NCBI RefSeq assembly: GCF_000421965.1
Contig: NZ_ATAY01000088.1
Coordinates: 248,001 to 312,000 of the forward strand
DNA length: 64,000 nt
Origin: Ruminiclostridium papyrosolvens C7
GTDB lineage: Bacteria; Bacillota; Clostridia; Acetivibrionales; DSM-1351
Direction of reading: 5' to 3'
The position numbers and the translations under genes are program-made. Position 1 is the stretch's first letter, and every line of letters starts with the position of its first letter. The notes below the pieces were generated by a model that saw nothing but the letters and a program-made list of their open reading frames with translations, was not told where the DNA came from and made no database searches. This document shows positions 47,507-55,840 of this stretch, in pieces.

Positions 47507-47734
47507 GTACTCCCGTATAAAATTATATCAATGATTGCTTCCAAGATATTTGCAAGAGTTTCTAACGGCTCATCCTAGGATATTTTACCGTCGCTCACAT
47601 TCATCGTCCATGATTCATGGTTTCGCTAAAACCTACTTCGTGATAGGTTTTCCGGTAAAATATCCATCTTCGCCTACAAACATATGCAAATATCTTTAAC
47701 CAAGCTTCCATTGATACAATTTATGCTTACGTAC
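47507..47734. repeat. 228-bp nested palindromic element (MITE-like or structured RNA)
   Basis: Arms pair from outside to inside: GTAC (47507/47731), TATCAATG with CATTGATA (47526-47533/47709-47716), AAGATATTTGCA with its complement (47543-47554/47685-47696) and GGATATTTTACCG with its complement (47578-47590/47653-47665). The centre has two small hairpins: the palindrome CCATGATTCATGG (47608-47620) and AAAACCTA/TAGGTTTT (47628-47635/47644-47651). No protein is encoded. It fills the gap between the ABC exporter genes and the GH9 promoter. It could be a miniature inverted-repeat element or a large structured RNA or terminator. Confidence 0.75.
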
Positions 47735-47768
47735 TGATCAAGATAGATAAAAATTAATTTTACAACAA

Positions 47769-49583
47769 CTATACCTGTATATATTGTCCTGCCTGTACAC
47801 GCCACATCTCCGCATACTTTCCGTTAAGCCGGAGCAATTCGTCGTGGCTTCCCTCCTCAATAATCCTTCCATTTTCAAGCATAAATATTTTATCTGCCAG
47901 TCTTGTAGTTGAAAGCCTGTGAGAGATAAACACCACAGTTTTATTTGCAGCAGCCTCAAGCATTGATTGGTTCAACTGATATTCTGCAATAGGATCAAGT
48001 GCAGACGATGGTTCATCTAGTATTATCAGGCTGGAATCTTTGTAAAAAGCTCTGGATATTGCAATTTTTTGAGCTTCTCCGCCGGATAGGTTCACTCCGT
48101 CCTCCTCAAATTCTGCCGTAAGTGGAGTATCAATCCCATGTTTAAAGCTTTGAAGCCGTTGTGCAAATCCGCTTTGCTCCAGTGCCGTCATTACAGGCTT
48201 TTCCGGAACTCCTTCCGCATTATCCATCAATACATTTTCCTTGACTGTAGCAGCATATAGCATATAGTCCTGAAATACCGTTCCTACATGCTCATGGTAC
48301 CGGGCAACGTCGTAATCCTTAATATTAATGCCATCCAGAGAAATTGTACCTTCCTGTACGTCGTACAGGCGCATAAGCAGCTTGATTAACGTAGTTTTTC
48401 CTGCACCGTTGTAGCCTACAAGTGCGATTTTTTCATATGGGTTAATGGTCATATTTATATTATTTATTACTCTTTTTTCTCCTTCTTTATATGCAAAAGA
48501 TACATTATCCATATTAAAGGTTTTTGGTGTCTTAGGCACATCAAGCTTTTTGTGGCTTACAATTTTAGGCTCATAATTTAAGAAGCTTCGGATTTTATCA
48601 ATGTATAAGCTTGTTTCGCTGGCATAAGGGTAAATTTCTGTTATAGTCCTGAGGCTCTGTTTCAGCCTGCTGAAAGAGTTAAATAAAATAACAACACTGC
48701 TGTAGGAAATTGCACTTAAAACAGTGGCCTTATATACCAGATAAGTTATGTAAAGCACGTCGCTGATAAAGTCATTGGATACATAGTCTCTAAGAAAACT
48801 TATAACAAATTTCTTTTTTGCATTTGCTTTGTCTATGTTGTAGATAGCCTTATTTGCTTCTTTAAACTTACCAAAGAGCTTTCCTGACACATCCGGGTTC
48901 AGCCTGAGCTCCTTGGCATAATCATTAAGGTAGAATACACGGTTGACATAAGCTCTTTTCCGTTCCTCCGGATTTTTTTGCAAACGTATTTTAAAATTAA
49001 TTTTGTTGAATACCTGCATGAGCATAAAGGACAGTATAAATGAAACCAGAACGAACATTATGGAAAACCAGTCTTTTACAAGGAAATATGTTCCCGTAGT
49101 AATAAACACTGTAAGCCCCGTAAATATTTTGTTGAGAAATTCCAACAATCTGTCCACCTGATTGTCTGCTTCGGAAACAGCCAGAACAAACTCATTATAG
49201 TATTCAGGATTATCGTAGCATTCCAAATCCAGCTCCTGTGCCTTTTCATAAAGCATAAACTTGAACTTCTGCTTCATCTTGGGCAATGCCTTTTTTGATA
49301 TCAGCTGATTCACAAAAGCACCATACACCATACCCAAGCCAATCAATATAAACAGGATTACTATAAATACTGCGACCTTATAAAAGGGTCGTCCAAATTC
49401 TACTGATTCAAGTACATATCCGATACCATAGGTATGCTCAAGGAAAATTAAAATCTGGTTTCTTAATATGTCAAATATAAAAGCAAGAATATATAATGGT
49501 GAAGCTGAAAAACAGATCTTCAATATGAACAAATTATTGTCCCAGACCTGTTTAAAGGGCTGTTTCTTATTCATATCACTCAT
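47769..49583 (-). CDS. ABC exporter half-transporter (second subunit)
   Basis: A 604-residue fused permease-ATPase with a six-helix exporter domain (~20-330), then Walker A 'VGYNGAGKTTLIKLL', signature 'LSGGEAQKIAISRAF', Walker B 'LIILDEPSSALDP' and 'ISHRLSTTRLADKIF'. Its ATG overlaps the stop of the upstream half-transporter (ATGA), so the two probably form a heterodimer. The substrate is unknown; nothing nearby looks like a peptide precursor or a peptidase domain. Confidence 0.9.
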   Translation of the reverse strand: MSDMNKKQPFKQVWDNNLFILKICFSASPLYILAFIFDILRNQILIFLEHTYGIGYVLESVEFGRPFYKVAVFIVILFILIGLGMVYGAFVNQLISKKALPKMKQKFKFMLYEKAQELDLECYDNPEYYNEFVLAVSEADNQVDRLLEFLNKIFTGLTVFITTGTYFLVKDWFSIMFVLVSFILSFMLMQVFNKINFKIRLQKNPEERKRAYVNRVFYLNDYAKELRLNPDVSGKLFGKFKEANKAIYNIDKANAKKKFVISFLRDYVSNDFISDVLYITYLVYKATVLSAISYSSVVILFNSFSRLKQSLRTITEIYPYASETSLYIDKIRSFLNYEPKIVSHKKLDVPKTPKTFNMDNVSFAYKEGEKRVINNINMTINPYEKIALVGYNGAGKTTLIKLLMRLYDVQEGTISLDGINIKDYDVARYHEHVGTVFQDYMLYAATVKENVLMDNAEGVPEKPVMTALEQSGFAQRLQSFKHGIDTPLTAEFEEDGVNLSGGEAQKIAISRAFYKDSSLIILDEPSSALDPIAEYQLNQSMLEAAANKTVVFISHRLSTTRLADKIFMLENGRIIEEGSHDELLRLNGKYAEMWRVQAGQYIQV

Positions 49584-51415
49584 AGTGCAACCCCCTCTTC
49601 TATTTTATCCACTGCCAGATAGTTCATAGCCTGTTTTGTATACATATCAGCATAGGAACCATCCAGTTTCATCAACTCCTCATGAGTACCCTGCTCAATT
49701 AGTTCTCCATGTTCAAACATGAATACTCTGTCTGCATTTCGTACTGATGAAAGACGGTGGGAAATAAATATCATGGTTTTGTCTTTACTCTCACGCATTA
49801 TGCTTTTATATAAATCATATTCGGCAATTGGGTCCAGAGCTGATGAGGGTTCGTCAAAAACCTTGATGGGAGTATTCTGAACAAAGGCTCTGGCAACCAC
49901 TATCTTCTGGTACTGGCCCCCTGAAAGCACCGCTCCGTCCTCGTCAAATTCCTTGGTTAAAATCGTATTAATTCCTTTTGGCAGAGTCTCAACCTTTTCA
50001 TAGACACCCGCTTTCTTCAAAGCTTCTATAACGGCTTCATCCTCATTTTCAACTTTATGGCCCATCAGAACATTATCTTTTACAGAGAGAGCAAGTACCT
50101 TGTAGTCCTGAAAGGCTGCGGCAAACAATTGCCGGTAAGCTCTAAGATTATATTCTTTTATGTTTCTACCGTTTACAAGAATTTCGCCGGAGGTAGGATC
50201 ATACAAACGGAACAATAGCTTGATGATAGTAGATTTTCCCGCTCCGTTATGTCCTACAACAGCTACAACACTGTTTCCTGAAATGCAAAAATTCAGATTC
50301 TTTAATGCATACTTGCTGTCTTTGTAAGAAAAGCTTACATTACGGAATTCTATAGTTGAAATAACAGGCTCAGGAATATCCCCGTCCCAGTCTTCGGGAA
50401 TAACTTCCTTATATTCAATAAAGGTCCGGAGGTTATTGACGAACAGCCCGTTCTTCATAGCCTCCACTATATTATTAAACAGCCCTATTAAAATCCATGT
50501 GGCAGACACCATCGTACTTGAAAGCACTGCAAGTTCCGAAAGAGAAATACTCTTTACAACAATTGCTCTGTAAGCGCCATAAAGAAGGACACCCTCAAAA
50601 ATTACGGAAAATGTAAATACAACTTTCAGTACTTCCATTGGGATTAATTTAGGTGCATATTTATCTGCTATACTAATAGTCTTTTTTATAGCTTCGTTAT
50701 ATTTTTCCTTTATCAGGCTGTATACATTGGATAGTCTCATTTCCTTGGCATATTCAGCCAGATACATAACCCGGTTTACATACTGGAAAACTCTCTCACT
50801 AGGTATGCCTTCCCTGTACCTTTTCAATTCCAGCTTATTCATAATGCCGCCGAATACAAAATTCCCTATTATGGGAAAAACCACAAACAACACAGCTACC
50901 TTGTCTATGTCATACATGGAAAAAAATACTGCGACAGTTGCGAATATACCTACTAATATACCCCACACATTTCTTACAACGCTTGCAATTTTATCCCCGG
51001 CACCGTCAACTGCCATAGTGTATTTATTATAGAATTCCACATCTTCAAAACAGCTCAGTTCAACATTTCTAGCCTTCTGATACAGTCTCAGATACAGTCC
51101 TTCGTAGGTTTTAGTGCTGTTCAGGGGAAACGCAACGTTGTTTACATAGCTACGGTATAATCCAATTAGTGCAAATGCCGCCCCGCAAATCAATATAAAT
51201 ACCATTATACTGTGAAAGCTCATTTTCTTTTCAAATGCATTGATTATGTACCTCATAAAAATTGTGCTGAAAAACACCCATTCAAAATATCCTAAGATAT
51301 TTAGTATCAATGCATGGATTACATTGCTTTTAGTAATACTCCATGCTATTTTCAAAGCAAAGATGTTATTCTTTATTGAAGCTAAATTCGACACCTCTTT
51401 TGATTTCTTTTCCAA
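49580..51415 (-). CDS. ABC exporter half-transporter (first subunit)
   Basis: A 611-residue fused permease-ATPase. The membrane domain is followed by Walker A 'VGHNGAGKSTIIKLL', signature 'LSGGQYQKIVVARAF', Walker B-like 'IKVFDEPSSALDP' and 'ISHRLSSVRNADRVF'. The catalytic Glu after Walker B is present in both subunits, so this may not be a degenerate-site pair. The start is TTG with AGGGGG six bases upstream. It is the first gene of a two-gene unit. Confidence 0.9.
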   Translation of the reverse strand: MEKKSKEVSNLASIKNNIFALKIAWSITKSNVIHALILNILGYFEWVFFSTIFMRYIINAFEKKMSFHSIMVFILICGAAFALIGLYRSYVNNVAFPLNSTKTYEGLYLRLYQKARNVELSCFEDVEFYNKYTMAVDGAGDKIASVVRNVWGILVGIFATVAVFFSMYDIDKVAVLFVVFPIIGNFVFGGIMNKLELKRYREGIPSERVFQYVNRVMYLAEYAKEMRLSNVYSLIKEKYNEAIKKTISIADKYAPKLIPMEVLKVVFTFSVIFEGVLLYGAYRAIVVKSISLSELAVLSSTMVSATWILIGLFNNIVEAMKNGLFVNNLRTFIEYKEVIPEDWDGDIPEPVISTIEFRNVSFSYKDSKYALKNLNFCISGNSVVAVVGHNGAGKSTIIKLLFRLYDPTSGEILVNGRNIKEYNLRAYRQLFAAAFQDYKVLALSVKDNVLMGHKVENEDEAVIEALKKAGVYEKVETLPKGINTILTKEFDEDGAVLSGGQYQKIVVARAFVQNTPIKVFDEPSSALDPIAEYDLYKSIMRESKDKTMIFISHRLSSVRNADRVFMFEHGELIEQGTHEELMKLDGSYADMYTKQAMNYLAVDKIEEGVAL

Positions 51416-51448
51416 ATAAATCCCCCTAACAAGAATTAATAAACAGCT

Positions 51449-51476
51449 ATTATAAAAGTCTTATATTAAGTGATAA
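51449..51476 (-). promoter_or_regulatory. possible promoter of the ABC exporter pair
   Basis: On the minus strand: TTATCA (plus 51471-51476), a 16-base spacer and a perfect TATAAT (plus 51449-51454), about 35 bases before the TTG start. It lies just after the strong terminator of the pectinolytic run, consistent with a new transcription unit. Confidence 0.45.
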
Positions 51477-51570
51477 AAACATTCCAAGGCATATAAAATA
51501 TAATATAGCAAATAAAAACTGTGATGTAAATATTTGAATTTAGCGGTATTTAGCACCACTTATAAACTGT

Positions 51571-51626
51571 AAAAATAAATACAAGGGGCCGGGAAGTTTT
51601 TACCTCCCGGCCCCTTGTATTTATTT
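51571..51626 (-). terminator. strong intrinsic terminator after the PL11 gene
   Basis: A perfect 22-bp stem (plus 51573-51594 with 51605-51626) with a GC-rich core GGGGCCGGGA and a 10-base loop; the stem's own A/T end supplies the U run on the minus strand. It lies 18 bases after the PL11 stop. Its near symmetry could also stop plus-strand transcripts. Confidence 0.92.
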
Positions 51627-51643
51627 GCTGAAATGCCTACCTA

Positions 51644-54130
51644 TCAATTGGTATATATTATAGGCCCGCCTAGTATATAAATCCTGAACAGGGCCAAATC
51701 AATAGCATCTATTGTATTATCATTATTAAAATCTACCGTCTTCATGGCTTCCTGCGATAAAGTTATCTTTCCCAACAGATACGACTTGAGCATAGCATAA
51801 TCAAGAGAATTTACTTCCCCATCACCATTTGCGTCACCTAAAAGGAAATCGGCTGTCTGTGTCTTTACAATAACAACATAATTAACTATGCTAGGGAGAG
51901 CACCGTTTGTGCCAAGGGTTACAAGGGAATTTGCTGCATAATCCTTTTTATAGAGATTGTATTCAACCGAATTATTATCGCTTACCAAGGTTTCCCCAGT
52001 TGCAGTCCAACTACTAAGCCATGTCGGAATACTTGTTGCCCTTGTATCCAAACCTACGTAAACCGAAATATCTGATTTTGCTGTAAAGCAGGCTTCATCT
52101 ACCGTATACATTTTTGAATCACATGCTGTCCTTATCCATTCGGAACCCGTAAGTTTCTGTGGAAGCTGGGTGAATTTGAATGTCCTGTCACCGTATACCA
52201 AGTCGCCAACCTGCAGATTTGGTTGGATTGACCAGTCACCGGAATTTTCGGTATCATTTACTGTTAACGCCTTTATCAGTTTACCATCAACAGTAACCGG
52301 ATTACCTCCTGCCAGATATATAGAAGGCTGCGGAGGTGTTGCCATGCCACTTCCCAGGAAAAAGCCGGTATGGGGAGGCTGGTTATATGCTACGTTCTGC
52401 CAAGCTATTCCCAGTCTGTATACAGGATCGTGCATTAAGGTATAAATACGTCTGCTTGTCAAATCTGTAGTAGTATAAATATTTAAATATTTGTTATCGG
52501 ATGTTCTCCATACAGCCTCTTCTCGCCAGTCTCCCAGAATGTCCGCCTGAAGACAGGGAGTAGATTTTGTTCCGTTGTTGGAAGAACATCCTCCTGCTGA
52601 AAGCAATGTTCCTCCGCCGTATTTAGTTATACTTGTACCGTCTAGCAGCTCACGAAGTTCATCACCATCCCACCAAATCGCGAAATTCTTCTGGGAAGGC
52701 GCAGAGCCGATATTCTGTCCTGTACAACTGTACAACGGTGAGCCTGCAGCCCATACCTCCTCACCCGGGTATTGTGCGGTCAAATCTGCTGAACATGCCC
52801 TTCCAACATCGTCGGATGCCTCAAACTTGAAAATCACACTTCCTGTCTTAGCATCCCGGAAGGATGCACCTACTCCCCCATTGCCGGCTGTGTCCTCATG
52901 GCAGGACCAGACTTCAAGTCCCGGCCTGTTTGGATTAAGGTCACCCAGATGCATTGAATCCCCGTGCCTCAAACCTGTAGTGTACAGTCCCTTTCCTGAA
53001 TCATCAATGGTACAGGAACCGTAGATTATTTCGTCCTTTCCGTCATCATCCACATCAGCTACACTAAGATTGTGGTTACCTTGTCCGGCATAACCGGAAT
53101 TACCGCTGCTATTACTGTCAAAGGTCCAACGTTTGGTTAACGTCGAGCCATTCCAGTCGTAAGCAACTAATACTGCCCTTGTATAGTATCCCCGGCACAT
53201 AACAAGACTGGGGTGCGCACCATCCAGATATGCAATACATGCCAGAAAACGGTCTACACGGTTACCGTATGAATCTCCCCAACTGGAAACAGTACCTCTG
53301 CCAGGTTCATAGTTCCCTGTGTAAAGAGCCTTACCCGTGGTTCCTTCAAATATGGTCAGGTATTCAGAACCTGAAAGTACGTATCCTGATGAATTACGGT
53401 AATCTGCACCGGCATTGCCTATTACATTACCTATACCATCTTTTGTACCATCTGACGTTTTACATGCCATTTCAGCTTTACCGTCACCATTCAAATCATA
53501 TACCATGAATTGTGTATAATGGGCACCTGCACGGATATTTTTCCCCAGGTCAACCCTCCATAGACGTTTACCGTTCATTTTATAGGCATCAATGTACACG
53601 TTCCCGGTATAGCCGCTTTGGGAGTTGTCCTTTGCATTTGACGGATCCCATTTCAGAATAATTTCATATTGTCCGTCACCATCCAAATCCCCGACACTGC
53701 AGTCATTGGCACTATATGTATAAGCCACTCCGTCAGGTGTCGTTCCTCCATCCGGAATCTGGAGAGGAATCTGCAGAAAATTACTTCCCCATACACTTAC
53801 TGATGGTGATATTGGCTGTTCACTGCCGTTTACTACGGCACTTACAGAATACTTTGAACTTGCAGTCCCTGATTTGTCAACATAGTTGCTTGCCCCGGAT
53901 ATGTTGGTCAACTTCACTGAGTCCCGGTAAAGATTATAGGTTACATCAGCGGTTTCAGTTCCCAACACGCGCCAACTTACAAAAACACCATTGCTGACTT
54001 TAACTGCCACTACACCCCTATCCAAATTTTCCATTTGGCGTGTTGTTGCAGCCAATGCTGCTTGTTGAAAGCTACAACAAGTTACCAGCATTACACAAAT
54101 CAAAAAGCCCAGAAACACCTTTCTTAACAT
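51644..54130 (-). CDS. cellulosomal rhamnogalacturonan lyase PL11 with accessory module and dockerin
   Basis: An 828-residue secreted enzyme resembling Rgl11Y of C. cellulolyticum. The signal peptide ends near 'QQAALAA' (~28). The PL11 domain (~29-615) opens 'RQMENLDRGVVAVKVSNGVFVSWR' in part and has the family's calcium-propeller text ('NDCSVGDLDGDGQYEIILKWDP', 'YDLNGDGKAEMACKTSDGT', given in parts). A ~140-residue module (~620-760) shared with the next two genes follows, then a dockerin ('GDANGDGEVNSLDYAMLKSYLL', 'DFNNDNTIDAIDLALFRIYIL', in part). It cleaves the rhamnogalacturonan I backbone. AGGAGGGG precedes the ATG. It is the last gene of the pectin run. Confidence 0.94.
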   Translation of the reverse strand: MLRKVFLGFLICVMLVTCCSFQQAALAATTRQMENLDRGVVAVKVSNGVFVSWRVLGTETADVTYNLYRDSVKLTNISGASNYVDKSGTASSKYSVSAVVNGSEQPISPSVSVWGSNFLQIPLQIPDGGTTPDGVAYTYSANDCSVGDLDGDGQYEIILKWDPSNAKDNSQSGYTGNVYIDAYKMNGKRLWRVDLGKNIRAGAHYTQFMVYDLNGDGKAEMACKTSDGTKDGIGNVIGNAGADYRNSSGYVLSGSEYLTIFEGTTGKALYTGNYEPGRGTVSSWGDSYGNRVDRFLACIAYLDGAHPSLVMCRGYYTRAVLVAYDWNGSTLTKRWTFDSNSSGNSGYAGQGNHNLSVADVDDDGKDEIIYGSCTIDDSGKGLYTTGLRHGDSMHLGDLNPNRPGLEVWSCHEDTAGNGGVGASFRDAKTGSVIFKFEASDDVGRACSADLTAQYPGEEVWAAGSPLYSCTGQNIGSAPSQKNFAIWWDGDELRELLDGTSITKYGGGTLLSAGGCSSNNGTKSTPCLQADILGDWREEAVWRTSDNKYLNIYTTTDLTSRRIYTLMHDPVYRLGIAWQNVAYNQPPHTGFFLGSGMATPPQPSIYLAGGNPVTVDGKLIKALTVNDTENSGDWSIQPNLQVGDLVYGDRTFKFTQLPQKLTGSEWIRTACDSKMYTVDEACFTAKSDISVYVGLDTRATSIPTWLSSWTATGETLVSDNNSVEYNLYKKDYAANSLVTLGTNGALPSIVNYVVIVKTQTADFLLGDANGDGEVNSLDYAMLKSYLLGKITLSQEAMKTVDFNNDNTIDAIDLALFRIYILGGPIIYTN
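51855..52290 (-). repeat. pectin-cluster accessory module, copy in PL11
   Basis: Encodes the ~140-residue module with 'ALTVNDTENSGDWSI', 'GDLVYGDRTFKFTQLP', 'EWIRTACDSKMYT', 'VYVGLDTRATSIPTWL' and 'YNLYKKDYAANSLVTLGTNG'. It is about two-thirds or more identical by eye to the copies in the CE8 and PL10 genes. I do not recognise it as a named CBM family. Confidence 0.75.
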
Positions 54131-54161
54131 ATTTAACCCCTCCTTATGAATTTATTTTTAT

Positions 54162-55826
54162 TTAATTACCATTTAATAAATAGCTCTTTAACAGTGCGTA
54201 ATCCAAAGCATTTACAGACCCGTCGGTATTCACATCTGCAGCTGTTAAATTTATACCGTCAGATATCCCGGTCAATATGTACTTCCTCAGTAACGCAAAA
54301 TCCAAGGCACTTACTGTTCCATCCTCATTTACATCACCTGAAAGGACATCAGATGTTTGAGACTTTACAATAACCGCATAATTTACGGTACTTGAGGATG
54401 CTCCGTTAGTTCCCAGTGTCACAAGGAAATTTACTGCAAAATCCTTTTTGTACAGATTGTAAACAACCGCATTATTATCGCTTACCAAGGTCTCCCCCGT
54501 TGAAGTCCAACTGCCTAGCCAACCAAGAGTACTTGTTACTCTGGTATCCAAGCCAACATAAACCGTTATATCTGATTTTGTTATAAAGGAGGCTTCATCG
54601 GCGGTATACATTTTGGAATCACATGCCGTCCTTATCCATTCACAACCCATAAGACTTTGTGGAATCTGTGTAAATTTATATGTCCTGTCGCCGTATATTA
54701 AGTCTCCCGCCTGCATATTTGACTGAATAGACCAGTTTGCGACATTTAGGGTATCGTTTACAACCAGCGACTTTATGTATTGTCCGTCCGGAATCGGCAC
54801 AGGGATATTTTCGTTTACATTGGGATTCCAACCGTCGGAACCTGAAAGGAATTTCTCCATTGTATACTCTGCTGCTCTTGAGGAAGGCAGCTGCTTTCTG
54901 GATGTATTTGCACCTGCGCCGTAATTTTGATACTCCCACATTTCAAAGTTTGCAGGATTGTTGCCTGACATGACAGTCCATCCTGCATCAGCAATATGAG
55001 AGCCTAATTCACATTCCCGGTACAATACCTTCGGGGTTGTCTGAACAGTGTCAGAACTTGGAATCCAAGGTCTTCCCAGATAAATGGTTTTGGGACTTGC
55101 GCTGCTTGTCAGCTTACACTTGTATATAAGATATCCCTTCTGACTTGCCTTGGTGCTGGGTGCCGTAACACATCCTCCGCTTCTGTTGAGAGAAAAAATT
55201 TCACAGCTTTCAAATACCGCATTTGCCGAGCCAAATATGAAATCCACATCCCCCTCAATATAACAGTTGTAATAATACTGCCTGCAAGCATCCCCGTTTG
55301 CATACAGTGTGTCCTGATTCCCTTTAAAGGAACAGCCTTTGAATATCATCTTGTCTGCTTTGGCAAGAACAGCCACAGCCTGACTGCTGCCATTGGCCGC
55401 CTCATCATATGAATTTTCAAAAGTTATGTTCTCAGCCTGAAATCCTGCTCCTGCAATAGTAACACTGGCACTTCCCGTTGTACCTAATGTTCCTCCTGAG
55501 GATGTTTTGGTACTGGCTGCATCATTGTAGGTTAAAATCGTTCCTGCTTTACTTTGTCCAATCAACGAAATATTAATTTTAGTTGAAGGTATATTTATTT
55601 TTTCTTTATATGTACCGTTTTTAATGTATATGGTTGTTCTGGTTTGGCTATTGGACGGCACACTATTTATAGCTGCCTGTACCGTAGTATAATTACCGCC
55701 TCCGTCCTTTGCTACAACCATATCATAGGACACCGCTCCCACTTTAGACAACAAAAATGAGCCAACCATGGTTTGAAGCACAAAGATAAGAAACAAAACT
55801 AACTGAAAAAATCTTTTTCTTTTCAT
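54162..55826 (-). CDS. cellulosomal pectin methylesterase CE8 with accessory module and dockerin
   Basis: A 554-residue secreted enzyme. After a signal peptide (~1-32) the CE8 right-handed beta-helix has 'VQAAINSVP', acid D172 in 'GNQDTLYA', nucleophile D195 in 'GDVDFIFGSANAVFE' and R252 in 'YLGRPW'. The shared accessory module spans ~347-495 and a dockerin closes the protein ('GDVNEDGTVSALDFALLRKY', 'DVNTDGSVNALDYALLKSYL'). It removes methyl esters so that the lyases can act. GGGAGGGG precedes the ATG, and it lies 14 bases after the PL10 gene. Confidence 0.95.
   Translation of the reverse strand: MKRKRFFQLVLFLIFVLQTMVGSFLLSKVGAVSYDMVVAKDGGGNYTTVQAAINSVPSNSQTRTTIYIKNGTYKEKINIPSTKINISLIGQSKAGTILTYNDAASTKTSSGGTLGTTGSASVTIAGAGFQAENITFENSYDEAANGSSQAVAVLAKADKMIFKGCSFKGNQDTLYANGDACRQYYYNCYIEGDVDFIFGSANAVFESCEIFSLNRSGGCVTAPSTKASQKGYLIYKCKLTSSASPKTIYLGRPWIPSSDTVQTTPKVLYRECELGSHIADAGWTVMSGNNPANFEMWEYQNYGAGANTSRKQLPSSRAAEYTMEKFLSGSDGWNPNVNENIPVPIPDGQYIKSLVVNDTLNVANWSIQSNMQAGDLIYGDRTYKFTQIPQSLMGCEWIRTACDSKMYTADEASFITKSDITVYVGLDTRVTSTLGWLGSWTSTGETLVSDNNAVVYNLYKKDFAVNFLVTLGTNGASSSTVNYAVIVKSQTSDVLSGDVNEDGTVSALDFALLRKYILTGISDGINLTAADVNTDGSVNALDYALLKSYLLNGN
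54350..54790 (-). repeat. pectin-cluster accessory module, copy in CE8
   Basis: Second copy: 'SLVVNDTLNVANWSIQSN', 'GDLIYGDRTYKFTQIP', 'EWIRTACDSKMYTADEASF', 'YVGLDTRVTSTLGWLGSW' and 'NLYKKDFAVNFLVTLGTNG'. The similarity includes long stretches of near-identical DNA, pointing to recent duplication or gene conversion. Confidence 0.75.
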
Positions 55827-55840
55827 CGGTCGCCCCTCCC

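Noticed and set aside
47738..47959. Small minus-strand frame at the end of the ABC exporter gene
   Set aside because: It overlaps the ATPase end in another frame and lacks a ribosome site.
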